Positions 6,907 to 15,378 of a DNA stretch of 42,837 bases are shown piece after piece. The notes under the pieces were generated by a model. It did no database searches, was not told the origin of the DNA, and saw nothing but the letters and a program-made list of their open reading frames with translations. How positions within the stretch are numbered: the stretch's first letter is position 1; each line of letters begins with the position of its first letter. The position numbers and the translations under genes were made by a program. This stretch comes from a virus: IMG/VR virus record IMGVR_UViG_3300020596_000044, positions 1 to 42,837 of that record; one strand, written 5' to 3'.

Positions 6907-7284
6907 TCACTGTAGAACTGCACCAAAACCAGTGCCCACATCCCGCCTAAGTCGTTCGCGGCGGGCACCGACCGTATTCCTTTCCCCTTTCAATGGGGAA
7001 GGCAAGGGACGACGATATCCATCCTGCTTATTCCATGATAGTACGGGCTCTTTTTGACCATGCGGGGAAACCGTGATCGCATTCACCTTGTTGTTCCGGA
7101 GCACGTATATCTCATCCATGCCATGGTTCTGGTTCACCCTCAAAACGAATGGTCGATTGAGCTTATCGTGATCAATCTGACCCTCTCGATTCAACGTTTC
7201 AATGGCTTCCCGACCCCGCTTGGAAATCTTGACCTGTCGCCCCCCAGCCGCGATGACCGGATAAATATTGATAATCGTTCCCAT
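6907..7284 (-). CDS. Uncharacterised protein with an odd, palindrome-encoded tail
   Basis: 125 residues starting MGTIINIYPVIAAGGRQVKI after AGAGG. The first ~90 residues look like an ordinary small alpha/beta protein, including a helix REAIETLNREGQ. The last ~35 (PLPSPLKGERNTVGARRERL onward) change to an Arg-rich composition and begin at a 24-bp palindrome (6979-7002). That tail resembles the translation of palindromic repeat elements, so the original gene may have ended earlier. A late promoter lies upstream at 7303. Confidence 0.65.
   Translation of the reverse strand: MGTIINIYPVIAAGGRQVKISKRGREAIETLNREGQIDHDKLNRPFVLRVNQNHGMDEIYVLRNNKVNAITVSPHGQKEPVLSWNKQDGYRRPLPSPLKGERNTVGARRERLRRDVGTGFGAVLQ
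6979..7002. repeat. 24-bp imperfect palindrome inside a coding tail
   Basis: CCTTTCCCC (6979-6987) faces GGGGAAGG (6995-7002) with one bulged base and a 7-nt loop. It encodes the PLPSPLKGER segment of the gene at 6907-7284. Dispersed bacterial palindromes often read this way. Confidence 0.5.
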
Positions 7285-7302
7285 GAAATAACCTCTGTTG
7301 GG

Positions 7303-7308
7303 TATTTA
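7303..7308 (-). promoter_or_regulatory. Candidate late promoter (CATAAATAC)
   Basis: CATAAATAC lies 19 nt upstream of the ATG at 7284, leaving a short leader with AGAGG. It begins the run of genes from 7284 leftward. Confidence 0.6.
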
Positions 7309-7341
7309 TGTCAAATCGGACGGGGGCTACCCACTCCAAAA

Positions 7342-9282
7342 TCAAGTCTCCTTGAATATTTTCTCAAATGCGTCATCCCACGTCCCCAGCGTGGCCCCCT
7401 TGGAGTACCCGGTTGCCCGGTTCTCAAAGAAATTTGTATGTTCATGACCGCTGATTAAATGATCGACCCACGGCAAGGGGTTCTCTTTCACCCCGTAATT
7501 GGGCTTCATTCCCAATTCAATCAGGCGACGATCACAGATGTATCGGACATATTGTTTTACCTCGGCCACCGCCAATCCCTGAACTCCACCCATTTCAAAG
7601 GCAAGGTCCACGAAGGCATCTTCCATCTCCACCGTGATCCGAGCCGCATCATAAATTTCCGTCTTCATTTGATCGTCCCAGACCTCGGGATTCTCCTGAA
7701 TGAACAGCCGGAATAACTGAATCATGCTCTCACAATGCAGGGATTCATCTCGGACAGACCACGAAACGATCTGCCCCATCCCCTTCATCTTACCAAAACG
7801 GGTAAAATTGAGCAGAATCGCGAAACTCGCGAATAGAGATACGCCTTCGCCGAATGCACTGACTCCGGCGAGGGTCCGGGCGATGGAACGGATATCGTTC
7901 ACATTGAATCCGCTCATGTAGTCGGATTTGTCTTTCATTTCCTTGTACTTGAGGAAAGTCGAATATTCGACTTCGGGCATTCCCACGGTGTCGAGAAGAT
8001 GTGAATATGCCGCGATGTGAACGGTATTTCCCGTGAAGGACACTTTCCCGTTTCGACGGGAGACGAGGTTTTGGGTCGGAACAGACACACAATAAACTTT
8101 CCCCTCGTAGGGGACTTCCTTTCGATGGGGATAGGTTCGCCATACCCGGTCCGAGAACGAGATTACCCAACAATCCTTCATCGTCATCGGATTATCGCCA
8201 TTTGGCAGAATGACTTCGCATATATCGTCGTGGGAACGATTCAATGAGATAGACGCCGCCCGGTAGCCCAAGGACGCAATTGCCTGAACCTTATCAACAG
8301 CGGCACGATTTGTATTATACCAATATCTCCCCTCACTTCCGTCCCACTGTAAGACTTCCTCAATGAACGAGTCCGCCCACCCGGAGGATATCTTGCTCAA
8401 ATCGATCCAATCGAACGTCTTCAACGAATCGATGGCAATCTCTCCCGGAACAGCAAAGGTAATTACGGTTCTTCCCCCTTCTTTGGGTTTCGTCGAATAA
8501 GTAACCCCAGTGTGATCGAGAAGATCGGTCAATCGGGTTATTTTTCGTTCTTTGTGTAGAACAAAATCACAAGTGCGCCATTCTGGATTAGACGATGGAC
8601 AATTCCCTCGCAAGGAACCATCAGCCTGAATCGCAATAAGAAGCCGATCATATTTCGTAAGAGTGGCTCCGTTTCCGCTTCCATAGCCGGAAACGGGATA
8701 AAGATAATTCCTGCCCCATTTTCCTTGATACGACTTCTTTTTGGAAACAACCTGAGACGAGGGATGTTTCAAAATCAAGTCATGATTAGGGGTCACGCAA
8801 ATATCGGTAACCTTATTTTCATAGTGATGCATCAAACCGGAATAATCATAGGAGACAACTCGGGCCGGATTCACGAAAGAAATCGTTTCCGTAGTCATGT
8901 CATATTGGGCGATTTTGTCAGACTTTGTAATGTCAACGACGGATTTCCATCCATTTGATGTCAACAATTCGGTTTTATCATCAAAGCATTCCATATTTGC
9001 GAACGCGGTGAGCATCATTCGAACTTCGGTGGGTTTGAACACCTGCAAATATTTGGACATGTAGCATTCCGAGATGTCCACGTCCATTTGCGTAAACAGT
9101 CGGAAAATCTGCGTGAGCAGGTTCTTCTCCTCCGGAGAGAGGTTCGTCTGCCAGTCCTGCACGTCATCTCCGAGTGGGACCTCCTCGGGAATCCAGTGAA
9201 TTTTTTGCTGAATTTCCCATGCCTGAAAACAAGCGGGGTATTGGTGGGGTTTGTATACGCGACGTGATTCAAGTAGTGACAT
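7342..9282 (-). CDS. nrdB: Ribonucleotide reductase class Ia small subunit, intein-interrupted
   Basis: 646 codons from the ATG at 9282 (MSLLESRRVY) after GGGAG; removing the 321-residue intein leaves a 325-residue R2. R2 houses the diiron centre and tyrosyl radical for reducing ribonucleotides to deoxyribonucleotides. Visible features: the split site reads ME(98) then, after the intein, TVHIAAYSHL, so the iron ligands Glu and His (E. coli E115, H118) are in different exteins and the radical Tyr (E. coli Y122) is the eighth residue counted from E98. The second iron-ligand set appears as GEGVSLF and RDESLHCE. It is downstream of nrdA and a homing endonuclease whose end overlaps its start by 14 nt. 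Confidence 0.96.
   Translation of the reverse strand: MSLLESRRVYKPHQYPACFQAWEIQQKIHWIPEEVPLGDDVQDWQTNLSPEEKNLLTQIFRLFTQMDVDISECYMSKYLQVFKPTEVRMMLTAFANMECFDDKTELLTSNGWKSVVDITKSDKIAQYDMTTETISFVNPARVVSYDYSGLMHHYENKVTDICVTPNHDLILKHPSSQVVSKKKSYQGKWGRNYLYPVSGYGSGNGATLTKYDRLLIAIQADGSLRGNCPSSNPEWRTCDFVLHKERKITRLTDLLDHTGVTYSTKPKEGGRTVITFAVPGEIAIDSLKTFDWIDLSKISSGWADSFIEEVLQWDGSEGRYWYNTNRAAVDKVQAIASLGYRAASISLNRSHDDICEVILPNGDNPMTMKDCWVISFSDRVWRTYPHRKEVPYEGKVYCVSVPTQNLVSRRNGKVSFTGNTVHIAAYSHLLDTVGMPEVEYSTFLKYKEMKDKSDYMSGFNVNDIRSIARTLAGVSAFGEGVSLFASFAILLNFTRFGKMKGMGQIVSWSVRDESLHCESMIQLFRLFIQENPEVWDDQMKTEIYDAARITVEMEDAFVDLAFEMGGVQGLAVAEVKQYVRYICDRRLIELGMKPNYGVKENPLPWVDHLISGHEHTNFFENRATGYSKGATLGTWDDAFEKIFKET
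8026..8988 (-). mobile_element. Intein in nrdB (321 residues) with LAGLIDADG-type domain
   Basis: Begins at Cys99 (CFDDKTELLTSNGW, block A) and ends SFTGN before Thr420. Block B is CVTPNHDLIL, containing T-x-x-H. The C-terminal blocks are KVYCVSV and SRRNGKVSFTGN. The penultimate splicing residue is Gly rather than the usual His, a known variant. The middle carries LLIAIQADGS and FIEEVLQWDGSE, matching the two LAGLIDADG helices, so a homing endonuclease domain is present although the motifs are degenerate. The insertion lies directly after iron ligand E98. Confidence 0.93.
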
Positions 9283-11050
9283 TTTTATTCTCCCATACCC
9301 AACGAGTCTTTCCGCAATCATAGATGCGTTCTGCGCCGATTTGTTGAGTCATTTCTCTTTCAGTACCAGTAAGACCGAAACGCTTCATCAATTTCTCTTT
9401 CCGGAATGTAGATTTATGAAAGCGCGAGTTTTTCCAAACGTATTCATAATCCGGAGCCAATTCTTTATCCTGTTTGAATCCTAGACGTTCATACACGGTT
9501 CCATCGTACCAACGTCGATCTGAAAATGAAATCACCCGGTCGGGGTGTCTCATCTTTATATAGGACGAGAATAAGCGCGAGGCAATTCCGGGATGACGAC
9601 GGTTGTCGCTACAGAATCGGGAAAGTTCCAACTCGGTGTTATTCCGAGAGGGAGAAAATGTCATCACGGACACGAGAGAGGTTTCATCGTATGCCCCGAT
9701 TGCCTCGCTGCGTCCGCGAACCGCTCCGCGAAGATGATATTGTTCTAGGAACCGACTACACTCCGTGGCGGAGACCGGGGAAATCTTGAGAGATCGTGCG
9801 CCGATTCCGGATTCACCATGATTGATCTTATGGCGCAAAATCGATTCCACTATTGGGCGCTTGGTTCGCCATTCATCCTCGTACAGGGTGATGAGTGAAA
9901 TGCCATTCTCCTCACACCGTTCCAATTTACGCTTATGGTAGTGGCGATATTTTCCCCCGGACTCGCTGTGCCAGTATAGCCCGCAATACTCCACAGCCAC
10001 GCGTTTCTCTGGCAGAAACAAATCAAGTTCCATGGGGACGATCAAATCTCGCCGTCTGCGCTCTACTTGTTCACCCAATGATTCCAAGAAGTCTCCGACT
10101 TCCGTTTCCCCCTTGGAGAGACTCACCCCACACGAGGGGCATCCCTGCGGCCTTACATGGTGATCCGGACTTTGGGCGAAGTCCCCGTGTTTCGGACACG
10201 AGATGACAACCGGGGTGGTCGATCCCGTATATCGGACTTTACTATAATCGTATGTTTCTCCATGGACTTGGGTCGATTTTTGAATGAACGACGGGGTATC
10301 CACGACAACCCGGCCCGTGCAAACCGAACATCCGTTTCCGTTCAAATGGGAATTCGGCGTTTGTGAGAAATCCCCATGAATGGGACAGGTAATAATGACC
10401 TTTCGGTTGTTTCGCTCGTAGAAGGTTTTCTCATATGTGTACCGATTCTCGTGCACCAGACGTGCCTTGGTGATGAACGAGCAAGTGTTTGTAGATTCTT
10501 TCCCCGCGCATTGGGGGCATCCGCTCCCGCGCAAATGGATATTCGGGGTTTGATGGAATTCTCCATGCAGGGGACAGGTTATCGTAACCTTCTCGGAGGA
10601 TTTGACGTACTCGGTTCCCCGATAGGCGTATTTGTCTCCGTGTACCAAACGGGCCTTGACGATGAATGAATCAGTGCTCGTTGATTCTTTTCCCGCACAT
10701 CGGGGACACTTGGCCCCCCTACAGTGCGCGTTTGGTCGTTGAAAGAATGATCCATGAATCGGGCACTCTATACGACTGGGCTTGTTCCACGCATAAGAGG
10801 TCCTGTCATATTGATACCGTTCACCGTGGGCTTTCCGCGCCCTGACCACATACTCGTCGAAAGAAACCCGACGCGTATCAGCCGAACATTTGCGGCACCC
10901 GTGACCTTGTAGATGAGAATTCGCGATACACGACCATTCTCCATGGATCGGACATCCCACGATGATCCGATCCCTCAACTGGTTTGCCTTAACCTTGCTG
11001 TAGTCGTATCGCTCGCCGTGAACCGTTTTGAATTTCTCAATCAGATTCAT
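9269..11050 (-). CDS. Free-standing homing endonuclease: five zinc-ribbon repeats plus Vsr-like nuclease
   Basis: 593 residues. Residues ~1-310 hold five ~60-residue DUF723-type repeats, each with CPxHG, a later His and GCxxC, i.e. probable Cys/His zinc sites for DNA recognition, alternating with VHGxxYxY. Residues ~320-410 look like a Vsr/PD-(D/E)XK nuclease: ELDLFLPEKRVAVEYCGLYW followed by H, and later LITLYEDEW. Residues ~420-560 resemble a GNAT-like domain (RSEAIGAYDETSLVSVMTFS). A paralogue lies at 27415-29034. The gene has no clear Shine-Dalgarno, starts right after the preceding TAA, and its end overlaps the nrdB start. It sits between two intein-bearing genes. Confidence 0.85.
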   Translation of the reverse strand: MNLIEKFKTVHGERYDYSKVKANQLRDRIIVGCPIHGEWSCIANSHLQGHGCRKCSADTRRVSFDEYVVRARKAHGERYQYDRTSYAWNKPSRIECPIHGSFFQRPNAHCRGAKCPRCAGKESTSTDSFIVKARLVHGDKYAYRGTEYVKSSEKVTITCPLHGEFHQTPNIHLRGSGCPQCAGKESTNTCSFITKARLVHENRYTYEKTFYERNNRKVIITCPIHGDFSQTPNSHLNGNGCSVCTGRVVVDTPSFIQKSTQVHGETYDYSKVRYTGSTTPVVISCPKHGDFAQSPDHHVRPQGCPSCGVSLSKGETEVGDFLESLGEQVERRRRDLIVPMELDLFLPEKRVAVEYCGLYWHSESGGKYRHYHKRKLERCEENGISLITLYEDEWRTKRPIVESILRHKINHGESGIGARSLKISPVSATECSRFLEQYHLRGAVRGRSEAIGAYDETSLVSVMTFSPSRNNTELELSRFCSDNRRHPGIASRLFSSYIKMRHPDRVISFSDRRWYDGTVYERLGFKQDKELAPDYEYVWKNSRFHKSTFRKEKLMKRFGLTGTEREMTQQIGAERIYDCGKTRWVWENKNVTT

Positions 11051-11167
11051 TTAGGTCTTACGGGTTTTCTCTGTGGGTTCGACTTCGATTTTGACCGAAT
11101 GCAACGACCCGTCTTTATAAATTTTGGTGATATACCGGGCATTTCCGTAGACCGCCGTCTTACTCAT
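11051..11167 (-). CDS. Tiny protein between nrdA and the homing endonuclease
   Basis: 38 residues (MSKTAVYGNARYITKIYKDG ...). The ATG overlaps the stop of the 51-residue ORF upstream (ATGA) and its TAA directly abuts the ATG of the endonuclease. Beta-strand-like N-terminus, Lys/Glu-rich end. Coding is supported by the overlap and composition only. The function is unknown. Confidence 0.55.
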   Translation of the reverse strand: MSKTAVYGNARYITKIYKDGSLHSVKIEVEPTEKTRKT

Positions 11168-11319
11168 GGGTTCCCCATTCGAGGGAATTTCACTGATGGG
11201 ATCATCAATATGAATTCTATCGCATCATTCAAGCTGGGAATTTCGTCGGCGGGCATCGTCATCGTAAACACGAGGGGTCCCACAGGGGAAAATTCCACAC
11301 TAATCATTTTACTCATCAT
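11164..11319 (-). CDS. Tiny protein immediately after nrdA
   Basis: 51 residues (MMSKMISVEFSPVGPLVFTM ...) with GAGGTGAT directly ahead of a double ATG (11319 or 11316). It starts 14 nt after the nrdA stop and is coupled to the next small ORF by ATGA. Met-rich and hydrophobic but without a clear membrane segment. The function is unknown; the strong ribosome-binding site and coupling support translation. Confidence 0.6.
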   Translation of the reverse strand: MMSKMISVEFSPVGPLVFTMTMPADEIPSLNDAIEFILMIPSVKFPRMGNP

Positions 11320-11333
11320 ATCACCTCGTGTCA

Positions 11334-14300
11334 CTATTGACAGCTTTCACAGGCGAGGTATTTATCACTCTCGTTGGACATTTCATTGAGTGCCCGTTCC
11401 AGATCAGTCATGGGCTGCGTCACGTGGGAATCCTCGATGATCTTGACCCGCTCCACCTTCTGACCCACCGCGTGAGCCTGTTTGATGCTGCTCGAACGGC
11501 AGTAATAGAGGGACTTCACCCCTTCGCGCCATGCACGAAAGTGTGCGGAGAGGATGTCGATTTTGCTCGCATCGGGCCGGAAGAACAAGTTGTTCGATGC
11601 GGCTTGATCAATCATTGGGGCTCGATCCGCCGCGTGACGGATAATCCAATCTTGATCGATTTCGGACGCGGTCTTGTAAATCTCCTTCTCCTGTTGGGAT
11701 AGGAATTCCAGATGTTGGACCGATCCGCTCGTCGTGATGATAGAAGTCCACGTAGATTGATCATTCTTGCCGTACTTGTCCAGTACCTTTTCGAGGTATT
11801 CGTTTTTGACCAAGAATGATCCCGAAAGGGTCTTGTGCGTGTATGCGTTGGCGACCATGGGCTCGATTCCCGGGCTTGCTCCCCCGCAGATAATCGAGAT
11901 AGAAGCCGTGGGAGCCACACTGGTCTTGTTCGAGAATCGTTCCACAAAGCCGTGGCGGGCCGCATCCGGACACGCCCCCTTCTCACGGGCGATCACCTTG
12001 GATGCCTCGTCCACACCGGACTTGATGAATTTCCACATGTCCATGTTCCAGCGACGGGCGTTGTCCGAGGCCAGAGGAACTCCCATTCCCTGCAAGAAGG
12101 AATGAAATCCCATCACGCCCAAACCGACCGAGCGTTCTTGAGAGGCAGAGAAATTCGCCTTTTTCAAATCTCGAAACTTGGGATTTTTTCCGGTTTGATG
12201 AATGAAGTCTTCCAGCACGTTATCCAAGAATCTCATCACATCGATCACGAACGTTTTGTTCCCACGCCACTCCTTGTACTTCTCCAAATTCAACGAGGAC
12301 AAGCAACACACCGCAGTACGTTCGGTGTTTGTTGGAAGTACAATTTCTGAGCAATTGTGCACGACCAGACCATTCGCGATAAACGAGTGAGCGTGATCTA
12401 CTATAATATCATAAACGGCTTGTTGCGGTCCCTGTTCAATCGAGACAATTTTATCCTCGAACAATTCACGATACGATCCACGTTTGGTCTGAGCCGAGAT
12501 GAATTCTACAATTTTGGATTGTTTATTTTCGGTAGCGAAACCAATAATATCAACGAACTGATTTCGGTTCCTCTTCCCGATTACCAATTCCCAGTACGGA
12601 AGAGTATCGTACATTTTCCAACTTCCACGACCATCCGGCAACAACGTTTTGGCGTGATCACGCCGTTTGTATATGGCAGAAACGATTCCGAAATTCGCTA
12701 GAAGGGTCTGAGAGGCGGTCAAAATCTCATGAGAAGTTGAGGCCCACCCCTCTTTGTTTCGATTCACGGTACCGTCCGAGGTGAACAGACCTCGGAGGAA
12801 ACCAACGACGGCCTCTCTGGGGGCCACCCAGATGGTTTCTGGAACGGTCTTGGTGCTGGAATATTCCTGAGATACTCCTAGTTGCTTGAAGAATTCGCCC
12901 ACGCGACGATCATACACGATCAAATGACGCGACGAGCCATGATCCTGTACATTAACTTCTATTCCGAACAGATCGAAAATCATTTTTGTAATGATCGGTT
13001 GAAGTTCGAATTCGTTGTTGCCAATGACCCACGAGGCCCAATTCCTCTTGCGGTCGATGTAGCCATCGCCGATGATCCATCCCAGAAGAAAACCCAACTC
13101 CGAACTCCATTCGGTCGGAAATTTAACAGGAGTGTTTTCATACCGGGTTGTCCATATAGCAGAATCAGATTTCCACACCGGAGAGGGAAGTTTTGTTTCG
13201 GTTGACCACATTCCTTCTCCCGATTGAACCATCAAGCGGTCATCAACACACAGGTCTCCAATCTTTTTCCACCCCGTGTTGGTGAGAACGGCATGATCCG
13301 GAGTTCCCGAAACAGTGTATCCGTTTGAAGTCGTAATCTTGGTTACCACCGCATTTTCATTGGTACGTATCACACGCGACGATGCATAAGTGGATACCCC
13401 GAGATCGGCTTCGTGCTGAACGTGCAGTCCGTTGGCGTAACGCCTCGCACTAATTTGGGCATGTTCGAGAGTACGATGATCGGCAGATACAGTGAATTCC
13501 GTCTGATCCTGATAAAGTTTCTCAAGAGTGACGAGACCCCGATTGGTAACAATTCTCGTGTCACCAGTGAGACAGAGGTTGCTGGTAGTCACGGTAAGAC
13601 CATCACGACGATGCCATTCCGGAATCGCCCGATTGACCGTGTCGATGAACAACAAGTAGGGTTCGCCGGTTTCGATTCGTAGTTCAAGGATTTTCAGGAA
13701 CAATCCACGTGCGGAGAGTGAACGGATCACCGCACGAGTCTTCGGTGAACGCAGTTCCCACTGCTCGTCGTTCTCCACAGCTTCCATGAATTTGTCCGTG
13801 ATACAAATTCCATGATGCAAGTTCAAACACTTACGATTGGGATCGCCCCCGGTGGGCTTCCTCATCTGGAGGAATTCTTCGATCTCGGGATGATCAATCT
13901 GCATATACACGGCAGCCGATCCTCTCCTCAAGGAACCTTGGGATACGGCAAGCGTCTGTGCATCCATGGCTTTAATGAACGGGATCACCCCCGATGTCTT
14001 CCCCGAGGTCCCCGCGCGTTCACCCATGGAGCGAACATTACCCCAATAAGTTCCAATACCACCACCCGAACTGGCTAGGCGCATATTCTCTCGGTACACG
14101 TCCCACATGCCATCGAGAGAATCATCAACAGAATTCAAAAAACACGAAATGGCGAGACCACGATCCGTACCACCGTTGGAAAGAATCGGTGTGCTCGGCA
14201 TGAACCACAATTTACTCATGTAATCATAAAGACGCTGCGCGTGGGGAAGATCATCCGCGTACGAGTTCGCGACCCGCGCAAATAATTCCTGATAAGTTTC

Positions 14301-14405
14301 GTCCTTGTACAAGTATCGATCCGTGAGTGTTTCTCTACCAAACTGAGTCAAATTTTCATCGCGAAGATCATCGATGATGATCCCCTTATACTCTCGTCTC
14401 GACAT
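11334..14405 (-). CDS. nrdA: Ribonucleotide reductase class Ia large subunit, intein-interrupted
   Basis: 1023 codons; removal of a 407-residue intein leaves a 616-residue R1. R1 binds the ribonucleotide and carries the catalytic thiyl-radical Cys. Visible: redox Cys88 (AISCFLNSVDDSLDGM), the active-site triad N276-L277-(intein)-Cys685-Ser-Glu687 (E. coli N437, C439, E441), the second redox Cys in TAVCCLSSLNL, radical-relay SLYY, and a C-terminal CESCQ pair for reduction by thioredoxin or glutaredoxin. It is shorter than T4 or E. coli NrdA (about 750-760): the N-terminal ATP-cone is absent, so feedback by dATP may be lost. A perfect TATAAATA late promoter is upstream; nrdB is downstream past two tiny genes and a homing endonuclease. 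Confidence 0.96.
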   Translation of the reverse strand: MSRREYKGIIIDDLRDENLTQFGRETLTDRYLYKDETYQELFARVANSYADDLPHAQRLYDYMSKLWFMPSTPILSNGGTDRGLAISCFLNSVDDSLDGMWDVYRENMRLASSGGGIGTYWGNVRSMGERAGTSGKTSGVIPFIKAMDAQTLAVSQGSLRRGSAAVYMQIDHPEIEEFLQMRKPTGGDPNRKCLNLHHGICITDKFMEAVENDEQWELRSPKTRAVIRSLSARGLFLKILELRIETGEPYLLFIDTVNRAIPEWHRRDGLTVTTSNLCLTGDTRIVTNRGLVTLEKLYQDQTEFTVSADHRTLEHAQISARRYANGLHVQHEADLGVSTYASSRVIRTNENAVVTKITTSNGYTVSGTPDHAVLTNTGWKKIGDLCVDDRLMVQSGEGMWSTETKLPSPVWKSDSAIWTTRYENTPVKFPTEWSSELGFLLGWIIGDGYIDRKRNWASWVIGNNEFELQPIITKMIFDLFGIEVNVQDHGSSRHLIVYDRRVGEFFKQLGVSQEYSSTKTVPETIWVAPREAVVGFLRGLFTSDGTVNRNKEGWASTSHEILTASQTLLANFGIVSAIYKRRDHAKTLLPDGRGSWKMYDTLPYWELVIGKRNRNQFVDIIGFATENKQSKIVEFISAQTKRGSYRELFEDKIVSIEQGPQQAVYDIIVDHAHSFIANGLVVHNCSEIVLPTNTERTAVCCLSSLNLEKYKEWRGNKTFVIDVMRFLDNVLEDFIHQTGKNPKFRDLKKANFSASQERSVGLGVMGFHSFLQGMGVPLASDNARRWNMDMWKFIKSGVDEASKVIAREKGACPDAARHGFVERFSNKTSVAPTASISIICGGASPGIEPMVANAYTHKTLSGSFLVKNEYLEKVLDKYGKNDQSTWTSIITTSGSVQHLEFLSQQEKEIYKTASEIDQDWIIRHAADRAPMIDQAASNNLFFRPDASKIDILSAHFRAWREGVKSLYYCRSSSIKQAHAVGQKVERVKIIEDSHVTQPMTDLERALNEMSNESDKYLACESCQ
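12354..13574 (-). mobile_element. Intein in nrdA (407 residues) with LAGLIDADG endonuclease
   Basis: Runs from Cys278 (CLTGDTRIVTNRGLVTL) to the end FIANGLVVHN, followed by extein Cys685. Block B SGTPDHAVLTNTGWKKIGDL has the T-x-x-H motif. Blocks F/G are VYDIIVDHAHSF and NGLVVHN, with the canonical His-Asn. Two endonuclease helices, LGFLLGWIIGDG and VVGFLRGLFTSDG, carry the acidic residues expected for cutting. The element is visibly richer in A/T than the extein. The +1 extein residue is the catalytic Cys, so the enzyme cannot work until splicing. Confidence 0.96.
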
Positions 14406-14437
14406 GATGTTCGCTTCCTAACAAGGAGTTGACAGGC

Positions 14438-14445
14438 TATTTATA
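14438..14445 (-). promoter_or_regulatory. Late promoter, exact TATAAATA
   Basis: The minus strand reads GTATAAATAG, identical to the T4 late promoter consensus, 32 nt upstream of the nrdA ATG with AGGAAG in the leader. It is the best match in the window. Confidence 0.75.
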
Positions 14446-14497
14446 CGCCCGCCGTGAGTTATCTCATCCCACTATATGTATTGATCTTTTCGGGATT

Positions 14498-15376
14498 TCA
14501 ATCTTCTCGTACACCATCGCTTGATGTTTCTTCTGATGTTTCTTCAAGCAGTTCCGCAAGTTTCTTTCGCTTCTCTTCTGATAAAATTTTGGTCTTCAAT
14601 TCGAACACGATGACTAAATTTCCAACCCGTCCGTTGGCACCGGTCAGTCCCTTTTTGGGAATCACCAAGACCTGATTATTCTGTGCCCCGATGGGGACAT
14701 CGAATTCTTGTTCATCACCCGAGGGGAGAATAAATTTCTTCCGTTTTCCGATGATTGCATCGGTGGATGCGATTTTTCCCCGTACGATCAAATTCAGACC
14801 ATCACACTCGTAAATGCCCTGTGGTGCCGCAACGATGTCGATGAGAAGGTTTCCCACCGATCCGTCTTCGCCCATCGAGCCATCACCCGTGAATACAATT
14901 TGGGTACCTACCGGGGTATTGGGTTCGATCACAATTTTTCTGGACTTGGGAACATAACCCCATCCCCGTGGGGTCCACGAGGGGATCATTCCTTCGAACA
15001 GAAGAGTACCACCACGGAACAGAGTGAAAATCGGAACATGCATGGGAACACGGACGTTACCGCCTTTCTTCCCGACCTCAGTGTGCTGTTGTGAATAGAA
15101 CGCACCTTTCATGATTCCGGACATGATTTCATCGAAGCCGGAATCCCGGAAATGACGCTCCGCGTAATCCTGTGCTTTCTTCTCCCGATCATCTCCATCA
15201 TCGCCGTTGTTCAACCCATTATAGGCGGCGCTGATTTCTTTGTATTTTTCCTCGGTCTCTTTATCATCCGGATTCAAATCCGGATGATATTTCTTGGAGA
15301 GTGCGTGGAATGCTTTTTTGATCTGTGCCGGGGTCGCAGTATTGTCAACACCGAGAATATCGTGATATTTTCCCAT
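14498..15376 (-). CDS. DnaJ/CbpA-type co-chaperone
   Basis: 292 residues from the ATG at 15376 (MGKYHDILGV); a GTG two codons earlier overlaps the upstream stop and is possible. Residues ~1-65 are a J-domain with HPD at 31-33, which stimulates Hsp70 (DnaK) ATPase. Residues ~150-280 are the DnaJ C-terminal substrate-binding beta domains (NTPVGTQIVFTGDGS; LPSGDEQEFDVPIGAQNNQV). There is no CxxCxGxG zinc finger, so it is CbpA-like rather than full DnaJ. It probably recruits host DnaK for virion assembly or replication. It follows the saccharopine dehydrogenase-like gene. Confidence 0.93.
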   Translation of the reverse strand: MGKYHDILGVDNTATPAQIKKAFHALSKKYHPDLNPDDKETEEKYKEISAAYNGLNNGDDGDDREKKAQDYAERHFRDSGFDEIMSGIMKGAFYSQQHTEVGKKGGNVRVPMHVPIFTLFRGGTLLFEGMIPSWTPRGWGYVPKSRKIVIEPNTPVGTQIVFTGDGSMGEDGSVGNLLIDIVAAPQGIYECDGLNLIVRGKIASTDAIIGKRKKFILPSGDEQEFDVPIGAQNNQVLVIPKKGLTGANGRVGNLVIVFELKTKILSEEKRKKLAELLEETSEETSSDGVRED

Positions 15377-15378
15377 GA

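Noticed and set aside
7336-7345. TTGATTTT at the nrdB stop, like the -35 of the early motif
   Set aside because: No GGATAC-type element follows at 16-17 nt; the late promoter at 7303 explains the start of the next unit.
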